Of a stretch of 64,000 nt of DNA, positions 22,976-34,612 are shown piece by piece. The DNA comes from Brachionus manjavacas (taxonomy: Eukaryota > Rotifera > Eurotatoria > Ploima > Brachionidae): assembly GCA_019054805.1 (NCBI GenBank), contig JAHQIY010000004.1, positions 1,860,001-1,924,000 on the forward strand. The letters run 5' to 3'. The first letter of the stretch is position 1, and each line of letters begins with the position of its first letter. A model generated the notes under the pieces. It had not been told where the DNA came from. It did not search any database and was given only the letters and a program-made list of their open reading frames with translations. Position numbers and translations under genes: made by a program.

Positions 22976-24310
22976 AAATTAAAACAAGTGAAATTTAATT
23001 TTTTTATTTAAATTTGGATAGCTATTTCGACTTCTAGTCTTCTTCAGGGAATGGAAAAAATATCTTTTTAATTTTTGATGCTTAAATAGTAAAAAAACAA
23101 TTAACATGTTTTAAAATTTCGAAATAAAAGGAAAAAAAAATTACATGATTAAATTTAAATTACTATATGAAATTTAAGAATGTTAACCTGTTAATTGAGG
23201 GAATGACTTCATCAAGAAGCTCAATTCTTAATTTAATGAACATGTGCATTAAAAACGTTTCTTTTTTTTGGTCAATCTACAAATACACTTTGACTTAATA
23301 AATAAAGAAACGTAACATTCACTGTAAATTGTGTTCATTCACAATTGTGTTCATTCACAAATTAAAACTTTTAATTTCAATTCATGATGAATTGAAACAT
23401 TTGATTTGTGATTTATGTATGGAGTATATTTTTGTATACCGTTTAAATGTTCATTAAATCTTCTTTAAAACAATTTTTTGCCATTTTAGTAGATTTTGCA
23501 TTTAATACATAAAACAATGTAGACACAATCAGTCGAGTTACAACTAGACTTAGACTCAATGGGTTGAAAAAATTGTTCTTTTAAATAAATTCTAAAATCG
23601 TCATTAGAAAATCTACAAACTAAACAGTTCAGGTCTTGACATTTTTTAAAAGAAAAATGTTCCACTTTAGGAAAAGGAAAATTATGGAATAAAGTTGATC
23701 CTAGATTTAATTGCATTTTATTAAGAATCAATAATTGAGCATTTTTTAATACAGGATGATCCTTAAAAGAGTGATTCCAAACACTTTTAATTAAACTTTT
23801 TAAATTTATTATATTCCTATCACATTCAATGCAAAGATAAATACTGATTTGATTTATAAATTTTTTATTTTTCTTATATGGAATTAAGTCTTTCCTAGGG
23901 ATATTACTAACCATTCGCGATTGAGAACAAACAATTTTAAAGGAATATCCTCTTTTAACTAACTCAAATAGAGTCTAGCAAATGATAAATAATCTGTTAA
24001 AGATGAACAAATTCTTCTTACTCTTATAAAAATAGATTTTGAAATATTATCAAATATAAATTCGGGATGATTTGAAGAAAAGAGGAAAAAGCAAAAATTA
24101 TTTGTTAGTTTTTAATATAAACTAAAATTCAGTTTACAAGTGATCTTATCAAAATATATATTTAAATCTAGAAAAATCACTGGATTACTTTTAATAACAT
24201 TAAGTTTCAAATTACCAAAAGCTGATTCTAGGTTAGCTGATATTATGAAAATATCATCAATGAATCTTGAATGAAAAAAAATTCAAAATTTTGTTCTAAT
24301 TTTTAAATTT
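22976..24310 (-). mobile_element. Penelope-like element (RT + GIY-YIG) fragment
   Basis: Minus strand, in order: RT piece with FIDDIFII, VIFLDLNIYF, FSSNHPEF and RGYSF; then an intact frame (23914-23486) with a Cys-rich linker (CQDLNCLVC, CNSTDCVYIVLCIKC); then after a stop the remains of a GIY-YIG nuclease (RRFNEHLNGIQ…SIHHELK). The layout RT–CxxC linker–GIY-YIG is specific to Penelope-like retroelements. The 5' half of the RT is missing, with frame breaks at about 24120 and 23486. The 3' region carries a hammerhead-like core (23015-23049). It ends about 150 bp before DCAF13. Confidence 0.8.
23015..23049 (-). ncRNA. Hammerhead-ribozyme-like core of the Penelope element
   Basis: Minus strand shows CTGAAGA, then A, then a GACT/AGTC stem closed by AGA, then GAAA and the self-complementary ATAGCTAT followed by C. 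That is the order CUGANGA–stem II–GAAA–short palindromic stem III–cleavage-site C known from Penelope-associated hammerheads. One extra A precedes stem II and I see no pairing for helix I, so activity is doubtful. Confidence 0.3.
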
Positions 24311-24459
24311 TCTCAAAAGTAAAGAAAATTTTGTCAAAATAATCTTTAAAATTCATGCGGTTCAAAGCCTAGATCTGACTGAACACACTAACCCAAAAAA
24401 ACTTGTTGAAAAAAAATTACCAAAATTATTTTTTGAAAAAAAATTAAATATAATCAACC

Positions 24460-25853
24460 ATGAAGGTAAAAATGCTGTGCCGGGACCCGAACGACTACGT
24501 TCGCGAGACCAAAAAGGACATATTCAAAAGTAAAACAAATTTCTCCCATCCTCTTTTAACTTTTAAACAAACCAGCTTGATTAAGTGCCTCGTAACTACG
24601 ACTCATCACTGCATCCATTGGAAGTTCCGCGCGAATACTCGCGCGCCCTCAACTCGACCAAACTGGAGCGCGTATTCGCCAAACCATTCCTGGGCAGTCT
24701 CGATGGCCACAAAGACGGTGTGCACGCCTTGTGCAAACATCCGACCCAGCTGAGCATTCTTCTTTCGGGTGCATGCGATGGCGAGATCAAAATATGGAAC
24801 CTGGCCGACCGCAAGTGTCTGCAAACCTACATAGCTCACGACGGGTTTGTGCGCGGAATCTGCATGAACCCCTCTGCGTCCATGTTCCTTTCATGCGGCA
24901 ACGACAAAATCATAAAACACTGGAACTACGACCCACTGAGCAAGTCGAAAAGCTGCGATGCCATTCAAACCATTGTAGGCAAAACATTTTACACATCCAT
25001 TGACCATCATTTTAAGAAGCCGGTCTATGCGACCAGTGGCGAAAGAGTGGATGTGTGGGACATAAACCACTTGGAGCCGATCAAGAGCTATTCGTGGGGT
25101 GTCGACTCGCACTATTCGGTCAAATTCAGTCCGGTGGAACACAACATATTGGCCAGTTCGGCCGCCGACAGGTCCATTATTCTGTACGACATTCGTCAGT
25201 CTGTGCCCATGAGAAAAGTTGTGCTGGCCATGAGTTCAAATCAAATATGCTGGAACCCGTTGGAGGCCATGATTTTCACTGTGGCTAATGAGGACCACAA
25301 TTTGTACACATTCGACATGAGAAAGCTGGACTGTCCACTGCAAGTCCACAAAGACCATGTTGGCGCAGTGATGGCTGTGGACTATTCGCCAACAGGCAAG
25401 CAGTTTGTCAGCGCCAGCTACGACAAGACAATAAGAATTTTCGAAGCCAAGAGCGGTCATTCGCGAGAAGTGTATCACACGAAGCGAATGCAGCATGTGA
25501 TGGCCATCAAGTGGTCGCTGGACGACAAGTACATAATATCGGGAAGTGATGAGATGAACATTCGGATGTGGAAAGCGCAGGCGGCCGAGAAACTAGGCCT
25601 GATGAAGCCGAGGGAGCGAGAACAGTTGGAGTATGGCGAAAAGCTAAAAGAGAAATTCAAGTACTTTCCACAGATTAAGACCATTAAGCGGCATAGGCAC
25701 TTGCCAAGACCTGTTTATAATGCCATCAAAGAGAACAGAATTATCAAGGCCAGCAAGCAAAGAAAAGAGGCGAATAGACGGGCTCACAGCAAGCCTGGCA
25801 CTGTGCCTTTTGTGGCCGAAAAGAAGAAGGCCGTTGTTGACGAACAAGAATAA
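24460..25853 (+). CDS. DCAF13: DCAF13 / Sof1, WD40 protein of rRNA processing and CRL4 ligase
   Basis: Two exons: 24460-24529 and 24586-25853, joined across a 56-nt intron (GTAAAA…TTAAG) to give 445 codons, the length of the animal orthologue. Exon 1 gives MKVKMLCRDPNDYVRETKKD; the junction codon ATG leads into PRNYDSSLHPLEVPREYSRA. About seven WD repeats follow (for example SGACDGEIKIWN, SSAADRSIILYDIRQ, SASYDKTIRIFE, SGSDEMNIRMWK). The basic C-terminal Sof1-like tail (HRHLPRPVYNAI; HSKPGTVPFV) closes the protein. In yeast and animals this family works in the nucleolus in small-subunit processome function, and vertebrate DCAF13 also acts as a DDB1–CUL4 adaptor. GC is far above background and the gene looks intact. 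Upstream neighbour is a dead Penelope element; the whole locus sits between the inverted-duplication arms. Confidence 0.95.
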
Positions 25854-25877
25854 AATTAAATTTTATTTAATTTTGTA

Positions 25878-25883
25878 AATAAA
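25878..25883 (+). terminator. Polyadenylation signal of DCAF13
   Basis: AATAAA 25 bases after the DCAF13 stop codon; another overlaps the stop itself. Confidence 0.5.
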
Positions 25884-26232
25884 AGTATAAGCTTATTATT
25901 TTTCTTTTATTCCATTCGATTTAATCATGAAGAATAGGTGGTGGTGAAGTTTGGAACAGAAACTGTGGCAAAATATATTTTATTTAATTGAATCCAAGTT
26001 TTAAATCAATTTTTGACAATTATTTGTAAAAATTACTGTTTAACATTTTTAAACAAAATTTGTTAAATGTAAAAAAATAAAATTTTATATTAGGAGAAAA
26101 AACCCAATATATTCGTATAACCGAGATATTTCAGCATAGAAACAGTATTAAATGTTAAGTTTTTTTGACTTTTTTTTCTGACATAATAAGACTTTTTTTA
26201 CATTGATTCTAAAAAAATTTTAATATCAATTT

Positions 26233-28314
26233 GGTCAAATTTTTTGTGTTTGAATTACAAAATGTATCCAATGTTGAAATAACATTGAAAAAGTGCGATG
26301 TTTCAAATTATTTTTTCAGTTTCAAATAAAAAAATATTTTTAAGTTAAAATTGCAAGCATGGAAAACTTGGTGTTTTTTTTATGAATTTTGACTTTGGGT
26401 TTGTGATATGATGATCCTTAAGATAATATTTGAAGTTAAAAAAACTATCTACGCTCTGTTTTTAAATTTTTTATCAATTGAGTATTTGTTTAAAAACACC
26501 AAACGAAAGTAAATTATCACTAAAGTCAAAATTTTATAAGATGAAAACAAAGTTTTTCGAGTTTTTGTCAGTGAGGTAAACTATGGTTCACCTGTTACTG
26601 GAACGATTCTTCTTTTCAGGTTTTATGAACTATTAGTTCACCTTATTTAAATAAGCTAATGTAATATTAAAAAATAAGATAGAAAAAAAATGATTACATA
26701 GGAAATTCAAAGTTGGGCGGAGTAGGAAAATTTTGCGATATAGATGAACCTATGTTCCCCAAAGTCAAACTCTTAAAGGATGAACAATTTATTTTAATTT
26801 TCTTTAATTTTTACTGTTTTATGCTGAAAGGCAAAGATTTAAGAAGAGAGCGCATTTAGGTATTTGAAATTATGGAAAGAGTAATACCAAGTCAACCAGA
26901 TCATAGCAAATGCTATTTCTAAAGCTCCACCAAAAAAGCAATCCTAAAAAACTATTAACTAATTTTATATCAGTTTCGAGAATAAGGCATTCTATTAAAT
27001 TGGGTGCTACAATAGTTCACAAAACCTGAGAACAAGAATTTTTTGGATAATAATTGAACTATGGTTCGCCTAACCGACTAGATACAGTTTTTCAACGACT
27101 GAATACAAACTTTAATCTGAATGAATTATTTTTCTTTTTTTTTTCTTTTAAACTATGTTGAACGTTGCAAAAAGCTGGGTTTGACCAATCTAAAGGCGAG
27201 GCGATTGAGGGGCGATTGATTCAGCAGTTTAAAATTGCAAAAGGAATAGAGCATGTTGAATTTGCCGCACCGACTTCCATTTCTGCGCCAAGAGGCAATA
27301 TGAGGGCGAGATTGAGACGAGAATTGGTGAAGAACTGTAATCAACGAAATAACTTTTTCTGCGACCGAATTGTCAATGACTGGAACGATCTTAACGGCTC
27401 CATCATCATCGCCAAAAGTACCAACGACTTCAAAAGCAAGCTTGACAAAACAGCAACTTAATTACGGAAAGTGGCTACCACACAGGGTGTCGTCAACCAT
27501 CGCATTATGCATCATTCTGCATGCAAATCGCGACTTGTAGCCTACCCCTTACTACTACTACTACTACTACTTTAATTCATTTTTTTAATTTTATATTATT
27601 TAACTTTATTTTTAGTTTTTTCATATGTTTTTATTCTGAAGGAGGCATTGCTCGGTAAAAATAAATAAATGAATTGTTTAAAAATTAAAAAAGAATTTCC
27701 AATATTTTTTTCAGATTTTAAAATAAAAATTAAACTCATTCTATTTCACTAAATAGTTTAATTTCAAATATGAAAATGCTTGCAATATTGACTTTAAATT
27801 TTTTTTATTTGAGACTGGAAAAATAATTTGAAACACCGCACTTTAATCAGGTGTTTAAATTTTTTATCGAATTTTTTTTTATCTTTCCTATTTTTTAATA
27901 TTATATTTAGCTTTTTTCTAAATAGATGAAAAAAACTCAATAAAGATGAACTGAAATCTGAGAAAAAGAATTTTTTCAGTAACTAGACCTCAAAAACTTT
28001 GATTTTTTCCTTTAAATTTTGAATTTAGTGATAATTGACGTTTGTTTGATGCATTTTAACAAAAACTCAATTGATAAAATATGCATAACAGAGCGCAGAT
28101 AATTTTCTAAACCACAAATATTATCTTAAGGATTATCATATCACAAATCCAAAGTCAAAATTCATAAAAAAAAACCAAGTTATTCATGCTTGCAATTTTA
28201 ACTTAAAAATATTTTTTTTATTTGAAAATGAAAAAATAATGTGAAACACCGCACTTTTTTAATGTTATTTCAACATTGGATACATTTTGTAATTCAAACA
28301 CAAAAAATTTGACC
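26233..28314. mobile_element. Foldback transposon with 4-bp target duplication (copy A)
   Basis: Ends are long inverted repeats beginning GGTCAAATTTTTTGTGTTTG, continuing with ACAAAATGTATCCAATG and a CGATGTTTCA/GTGAAACACCGCAC segment. Flanking ATTT at 26229-26232 and 28315-28318 is the likely target duplication. Inner parts are also partly inverted (ACTATGGTTCAC-type and GTTCACAAAACCTGAGAAC). It carries a LINE insertion (27151-27572) and an older LINE-tail motif (TTCTGAAGGAGGCATTGCTC) but no transposase. Copies: 37990-39264 and 41628-42640. Confidence 0.75.
27151..27572 (+). mobile_element. 5'-truncated LINE inserted in foldback copy A
   Basis: Encodes the ORF2 C-terminal end: RLIQQFKIAKGIEHV, RGNMRARLRRELVKNCNQRN, FFCDRIVNDWNDLNG, then a stop at 27459-27461, about 90 bp of GC-richer 3' sequence and a (CTA)n tail (27550-27572). 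The matching position in copy B (about 38930) has no insert, giving the empty site. Target duplication is a few bases (about TTTAA). Confidence 0.85.
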
Positions 28315-28518
28315 ATTTATTTTTTAATTTTTTAAATATTTTGTTGAGCATTCATTTTTTTTCTCCAAACTTCAACGCCGCAAGAAAAATTGGTCTAAAA
28401 AAAGCCGATGTTTTAAACCCCTTTACATATTTGACAGATATTAAGCCTTAGAATAAAAATGTAAGCTTTGAGTCCAATTTGATGCCTAAGAATTATACTT
28501 TTTCCTCATTATTTAAAT

Positions 28519-28822
28519 TAATAATAATAATAATTGTCCCTTTTCTATCCTAGTGGATAATTGAGAGGAGCTCATCTCCTTTTCAAGTACTTTTTTGAGC
28601 AACGACTTTGATCTTAGACAGAGGCTACTACATCGAGTTGATTATCTACACCGCAATTATTACCCAGTCGAAACTGGTCCCCCTATTTTTATGATGAAAG
28701 AGGTTTAAACATTGGCTGTGTTTTACAGAAATATTTTGAAGACTTTTTCACCCTCAGCGGATTTTGAACCCTCGATCCTCTGCTTACATGCTTAACACGC
28801 AAACCATTCGGCTTTACGGGCT
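28519..28822 (-). mobile_element. tRNA-derived SINE, copy 2
   Basis: Best-preserved copy. On the minus strand: GCCCGTAAAGCCGAATGGTT (box A-like), then GCAGAGGATCGAGGGTTC and AAAATCC (box B-like), body as in copy 1, ending in an (ATT)n tail at 28519-28535. About 300 bp. Confidence 0.85.
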
Positions 28823-30200
28823 TTTTTCATTATCTCAATTGCTACCGTTAATTTTAAGGACAAGATTGATTTTAATATTAGTTTTTTTTCAAAGATAATG
28901 CTAAAAAGAAGTGGACTAATTTTAGTTATAGTGGTTCTTGCAAAAGTGAAAAGTTCCGTTCTAAAAAAGGGGAACCGAATGGAGACATTATACCGCTTAA
29001 ATTAAATGGAATAAATAAAAAAATAAATTGGAGTTTTTTGTATTACTAAACTGTCATTTCCATTTCCAGGAGTATTTTTTTTTATGTCAAGAATTGTGTA
29101 TAAAGGGCAATCTAAATCAAATAAGTCAAAAAAATTCTTAAAAATTTTAGAAGGGTTTTACTGACTGCTCAAAATCAAACACAGATATTGGTATCCACAA
29201 AAGAATGTTTTTTTTTTAATTTTTAGAAATTATTTTAGATCCAAGGTTAGAATAGACGTCCTTTTTATCCTTTTTGAAATACAAAAAGGATAATGATCCA
29301 TTCAAGATCCTAAAGTACGATTCCTCGGCTTTTTAGGTTTAGAAATTCTGACATTTCAACAAAGCGAAATTTTTTAAAATTTTTTAATTAAATAAAAATA
29401 GAATTTGCAAAAACGATTTGAACTTTGGAAAGTAACATTTGGTAAAACATCTAAATTTCTAGTAGAACTTAAAATAAAATAAAATTTTTTATTCTCAAGT
29501 CATTTTACAAATTTACGGTGACAAATGGACCAAATAAACTTTTGTTTAAAAAAAATAGTTAAATAAATTGCGTATAATATCTTTCAGTTAAAGCTAAACA
29601 AAGAACCTTTAATTTTTTTAAAAAAGAAAAAATTATTTTTTTAAATCATTTTTATTCCTCGACTGAAGCAGATAAATCAAACATTGAATATGTTTATCAT
29701 AGCCTTAAATTTCATCAAAATATATATTTGCTTTTTAAAAAAGCGAAAGTCAGGATATTTTCAAAATTAGAGGCTCAGCGTCGTTGACCCCAAAAAAGCA
29801 TTAATTTTTTTTTATTAAGGTTTTTTTTTGACTAAAACAGAATAAAGAATTCATTTTTTATCCTTGACTCAGATTATCAAAGCTATTTTAAGTGCAGTAT
29901 ATATTTTAAAGATAATTAAAAAAAATTATGAAAAAATTTGGGTACTTTTTGTCAAAATGGGACTTAGAAAAATTAGAATTATTTTTTTTTCCTCCGATGA
30001 AGCAAATAAAGCCAAACAGTGAATGTGTTATTTAAAAAATGATGGGAGATACATGAAAGATTCCAATCGATACATCAATTCAATTGATATAATTGATAGA
30101 ATTAAATGGAAACCCGAAAAACAAAAGAATAAATAAAAAAGGAAAATTCTAAACAAAACAATCCAGGTTCTTATAATCAAAGCATACCCAACTCGATGCA
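28823..30200. other. AT-rich intergenic
   Basis: No gene seen between the SINE and the TATA box of the next gene. Confidence 0.5.
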
Positions 30201-30204
30201 AGAG

Positions 30205-30212
30205 TATAAAAG
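30205..30212 (+). promoter_or_regulatory. TATA box
   Basis: TATAAAAG inside GAGTATAAAAGGCAGAG, 72 bases before the next ATG; one of the few GC-flanked TATA boxes in the window. Confidence 0.55.
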
Positions 30213-30283
30213 GCAGAGCTAAAATATTGAAAAACAAAATTTAAATATAAATAAATTTTTTATTAATAACTGATTCAACAAAA

Positions 30284-30511
30284 ATGACTTGTGGATTAAA
30301 CTTAGCAACTCCGTTGGAATTCTCAGCTCCATTGGCTGCTCCATCATTACCATTGACAACTGGCTGGGAATTCTCTGCTCCATTGTCATTGCCAACTCCA
30401 TCTTTACCAGAAATTCCAGCTGCTCCATTGACTAGTGGTTGGGAATTTTCCGCTGCATTGTCATTGCCAGCTTCAAGCTGCGGATCATCATCATTCGCTG
30501 GATTTTTCTAA
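30284..30511 (+). CDS. Small Ala/Pro/Ser-rich repeat protein, 75 aa
   Basis: A complete ORF preceded by a TATA box and followed at once by AATAAA (30515-30520), so likely a compact expressed gene. The protein is built from about three imperfect units of ~24 residues around LEFSAPLAAPSLPLTTG, WEFSAPLSLPTPSLP and WEFSAALSLP. Only two cysteines (residues 3 and 67); no signal peptide or membrane segment visible; hydrophobic-polar composition suggests a low-complexity structural or secreted-matrix-like protein. No family recognised. The repeats are also visible in DNA (GGGAATTCTC-type), consistent with recent internal duplication. Confidence 0.55.
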   Translation: MTCGLNLATPLEFSAPLAAPSLPLTTGWEFSAPLSLPTPSLPEIPAAPLTSGWEFSAALSLPASSCGSSSFAGFF

Positions 30512-30654
30512 ATTAATAAATTAAATTTCTTTTTTTTAAAAGATAATTAAAATTAATATTTTTCATTTACTCTTTCCTATTTTTTTAGTCATTAAATCAA
30601 AGTTTTACTAAAAGAAAGCATTTTTTGAAGTTGAATTTTATAATTTTTTCAAGA

Positions 30655-30850
30655 TTTTCTATCTTGTTGAAAATAAAAAAGGAGATAAATCATCCGCAAA
30701 AAGAAGAGAGCACTGGTAGTTTGTTTTGCTTCCTTTAGGGATGTCATTTATATAAATTAGTGGACTTATTACTGATCCTTGTATAACTCCTACTTTTTGA
30801 TTTCTTAGATGACCATTTATTTTTCCTTTAAAAAATCTTAAATGCTCAAA
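30655..30850 (-). mobile_element. LINE reverse transcriptase fragment
   Basis: Minus-strand translation gives GSVISPLIYINDIPKGSKTN followed by a decayed LFADD region, the same RT block as in the LINEs at 44.3 and 56.3 kb. Short and broken. Confidence 0.7.
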
Positions 30851-31039
30851 CTGTGGTGTAGTTGAATTTATTATTCAAACAGTAATGTTTGATGTTTGAA
30901 AAGCACGCTAAGACTGTTCAAGCTCAAACGCAGTCTTCTTCATGCTTTTTACTCAGCAACTAAAGTCTCAGCTGCGTATTTAATCAAATTGTTTTTTACT
31001 ATTTAAAGAAGCTTTTTTTTAATAAAAAGATATTTTAAA

Positions 31040-32588
31040 TAAATTAGACTGTGAGAAAGTTGAAAGGATTCAAGGCAGAGCTACGAAATTTGTTTCTTCA
31101 ATTAGTATGAAAGCAGATTGAAGGCTTTGAACATTCCAAATCTGGTGGAAAGAAGAAAAAGAGGTGATCTAATTCAATTATACAAGTTCATACATGGAAT
31201 ACAAATGGCTGAAAAAAGCAACAATTTTAATGTCACCAAAAACCAAGGAAGAGGTCTTAGTGTGCCTCAGCACACTCGCTGGCTAGCCAGCTACAGTCAA
31301 AACTACTACTACTACTACTAAATCCTGATTGCTCATGAATAAGTAATTTATTGTTCTAATTAACAAGTTATTATTTGTTTTAAGAAAATTATATATTCTA
31401 GTGTAAATAATGCGTCCAAGTAACTTGCCAAATCGACTTTTCATACTAGGGTCTTGAGTGGGAGAAGATTTCTTAGGTATCTTGGTTATACTTGCTAGTT
31501 CCAAACTCATGTTCAAAACTCATGTTAAAGAATAAACTAATTTCAAATAAAGTCTCTACTGGTAATTTTTTTACCATCAGGTTGTGTATACAATCTAGAC
31601 CAGAACCCGCTAGTTCTTTTAGTTTTTTTAAGGCATTTGAAATTATTTTATAGCTTATTTTTTAAGAAATCTCTTATTCTTTGTGTTAATTATCACTTAA
31701 CCTCCGATTCTTTAAAACCAAGGTTGGGACTAAAATTAGTGCATAAAGATCGCCAAAATTTTTATCCTTTATCTATATCCGTGTAAAATTTTTTGGCATC
31801 TTTAAGAATTGATGAATTTGTCTTGAACATTTCTTTGATCAGAACTAATTTATTTTCCTTAGAAAAGACCTGCTTGACAGTGGATTTTTCGTGTTTTATT
31901 TGTGAACTAGAGTCAAACATCTAGATTTTCGAAAAGTATTCTTTACTTTTCTTCGTTCTACGTCTACGTCTATCATCAAATGAATTACAGACGATTGCGA
32001 CTCTTTTTTCTAATTAGGACTGAGAGTTAAGCCACAGAACAACTTTTTTGATTTAAATTAACTCTTTTCTTACAGTAATGATTTAATACGTGGATTTTAC
32101 GTAAAACAAGATAATTTTACGAAATTTTTCGATATTTTACGTTAATTTTCGTAAATTTACCTTATTTTACCAAATCAAATCAAATCCAAATCATTACTGT
32201 AACCAAATCATTACTGTAAAAAAAATCAGATTAAACAGTTCCATGATAAATTAAAGATTAAAATTAATTTACAAAATTTTACCATTTACAAAATTTAAGT
32301 CAAAATTTACGTAAATTTTCCTAAATTTTCTTTTTGTCAAAAAAAAGCCATAGAAACTCTGAATTTTTTTGTTGAGTTAAAATTTACCAAAATTTACAAA
32401 AATTCGACCACTTTTTGCCATTTTTTGTAGTATTGGGATCCGTACAAGCGGACTCTTAACCGGCCAAAATTTTTAGAAACCGTCACCGTGTCCGCATTAG
32501 CCGGACAACCTTTAAGCGGGCGATCATTTGACCGGTCAGCTACGTCGTCAAATTTTTGGACCGCAAAAATAAACGGGCTGCCAAAATT
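31040..32588 (-). repeat. Right arm of the large inverted duplication
   Basis: Reverse complement of 21240-22975. Contains, mirrored, the (CTA)n-tailed LINE end (31045-31320, plus orientation) and the RT relic it had entered (about 31321-32000, minus), then the unassigned 21240-21830 counterpart. Relative to the left arm it lacks about 170 bp inside the LINE 3' region, leaving the conserved hairpin (AGTGTGC…GCACACT, about 31258-31280) next to GAGGTC. Confidence 0.9.
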
Positions 32589-33255
32589 TTTTTTGGCCAA
32601 AGTAAATTTAAAATATCGAAAATTTTCGTAGAATTACGTAATTTTACGAACGTAAATTTTTGTAAATCTTCCTTATTTTACGTAAATTTACGTTAATTTT
32701 TTTGACCAGTGATTAAAATTTGTAGGCCAAAAAACTTATCTTCCAAAAAAAAAAATTTTGCATTTATCAAAATTAATTATGATATTTTGTCTTTAAGAAA
32801 AAATCAATTTTGAAGCAAATTATTTTATTGTATTTATTAGAACTATATTGGAACTTACAATCTTTCCCTTTAATCAGATTGTTCATTCAAATTACATTTC
32901 AATCTTAAAATAAGGAGAAATTGTTGAATTTTATTTTTATGGTTTTACATTGAGTATGTGTTATTTATTAAGACTTAAGTCTATCTATTATCAGATAACT
33001 TTTTAAGTTAAGGCTTCTATGGTTTTTGTGTCACAAGACAAAAAATTTTACAAAATTTTCAATAAAACCTTTAAAAAAAATTTAAATTAATTTAAAAATA
33101 AAAAAAATTCCACCAAAAAATTATGAATTTAATTTTAAAAAATCTTATCTTTCTATAATTGAAATTTTTTATGAGTGAAACAAAAAAGTTGACCAAATCA
33201 ATTCTTAAGATCTTTATTAATAATTATTGTTTTATTTGAAAATAAATATATTTGC
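32589..33255. other. AT-rich intergenic
   Basis: No gene seen; some ACGTAAATTT-type runs continue from the duplication arm. Confidence 0.4.
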
Positions 33256-33519
33256 CTAGGCGTAGTCAACCGGCGTTGTGGTGATATCCGGTTTTACACA
33301 TTGATAAACCGATTGATCAAAATAAAAACCGGGATAGCAATGACAAGTACAATCTTGATAATTTTCATAAGAATTGGGATAGCAACTTAAAGTGCAATAT
33401 ATGCGTGTAGTTGTTGTACTCAATGGATATGTTGTATCAAAACTATTTTGGTAATCCAAAGGAACGCTGAAAATTCCAGTCAAAAATAACAAACCAAAAA
33501 CACAAACTATCTTGGACAT
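33256..33519 (-). CDS. Small secreted cysteine-rich protein, 87 aa
   Basis: I start at the ATG at 33519 rather than the in-frame one 25 codons upstream because it begins a clear signal peptide (MSKIVCVFGLLFLTGIFS). The mature part has a Thr-rich stretch and then seven cysteines in about 45 residues (CTLSC…CTCHC…C), with a CYPGFYFD segment reminiscent of EGF-like or small disulfide-rich domains. The C-terminus is Thr/Pro-rich (DITTTPVDYA). Composition is much less AT-biased than the flanks. Probably an extracellular structural, mucosal or defence protein; the odd cysteine number could mean dimerisation. Family not recognised. Confidence 0.65.
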   Translation of the reverse strand: MSKIVCVFGLLFLTGIFSVPLDYQNSFDTTYPLSTTTTRIYCTLSCYPNSYENYQDCTCHCYPGFYFDQSVYQCVKPDITTTPVDYA

Positions 33520-33989
33520 TTTTAAAAATTGAAATCGAAAGAATAAAACATTTATAGAATTTTCAAAATTAGAAAATCCCTGAATAAATTTCAAATTGAA
33601 AAATAAATAAATATCATTAAAATCTTTTTCTATATTTTTAAATGTTAATCAGAGATATAAAATAAATCTTGATTAATCACACTGATAGATTTTAAAATCT
33701 AATGTTAAAACAATATCTTAATCGTCTTACAAATGTGTTTTTTTCAAAAAGTGCAAATAATTGTCTAGAAATTTTATGTTATTTATTATTATTTTAATTA
33801 CGAAATTATTCAATATTTTGAGTTCGTGGATATTTTTTTTTCAATTGAATGACACAACCAAGGTAAACTTTATTAGAAAAAAAAGACTTAAGTTGACAGG
33901 ATGTAAAACCACAAATTGAGTATAATAAATGAAAACAGCTTATAGCCTTGAAAATTCCTAACACTAATAGAAATCTTAAATACAACGAT

Positions 33990-34612
33990 CGTTAAAACAA
34001 AATGTCGTTCACCACACTTGATCTCAGACGCAAAAGAGGTGATTTAATTCAATTTTTCAAGTCATTGAATAAGCTCGAGCGTATTGACTGTTATCAAAGA
34101 CCGTATCTTAAATCAAGGGTCATTCAAGATGTTCCTGCGGTCTCGACAAGAGGCAATAAAAGGCGGATAAGGTCACAAAGTTTCACTTCACGTGAAATCA
34201 ACGACTTTCACTCGTCGGTCGGTGCAAGAATGCACTTTTTCACTAACAGAGTATCCACAATTTGGAATCAGCTGCCGGACAGTATAGTAAACGCTAGTAG
34301 TCTCAAGATTTTTGACTTAGAGAAGATGAGAATTGGAAAAAGCTTGGTTAATGTTGTTTCAAGAATTCAAAAATCAGCACAAGATACATTGTTTTTTATT
34401 CATATGTCTTTATATTATGGTATCTTATTTATTGGAACGGTAATTAAGGGCAGTCGAGAAAATTGGTTAAGAGGACAGGTTCAAAAGTTATGATACCCAG
34501 GCTCAGAGGCTCATAACATTACAGGTACTCTGGCTGCTGCAGTTGGGCGTGTTTTTGGGGTTCTGGCCCACGTTCCAGCTTGTGGGTTTCCACGCAGCAA
34601 ATTGCTACTACT
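33990..34612 (+). mobile_element. LINE ORF2 C-terminal fragment with (CTA) tail
   Basis: Encodes TLDLRRKRGDLIQFFKSLNK, RGNKRRIRSQSFTSREIND, then HFFTNRVSTIWNQLPDSIVN, the standard ORF2 tail. A GC-richer 3' region with hairpin potential (TTGGGCGTG…CACG) precedes a short CTA run at 34600-34612. No RT, so 5'-truncated. Confidence 0.8.

Noticed and set aside
24596..25847. Several long open frames antisense or offset within DCAF13
   Set aside because: Shadows of the GC-richer DCAF13 coding sequence.
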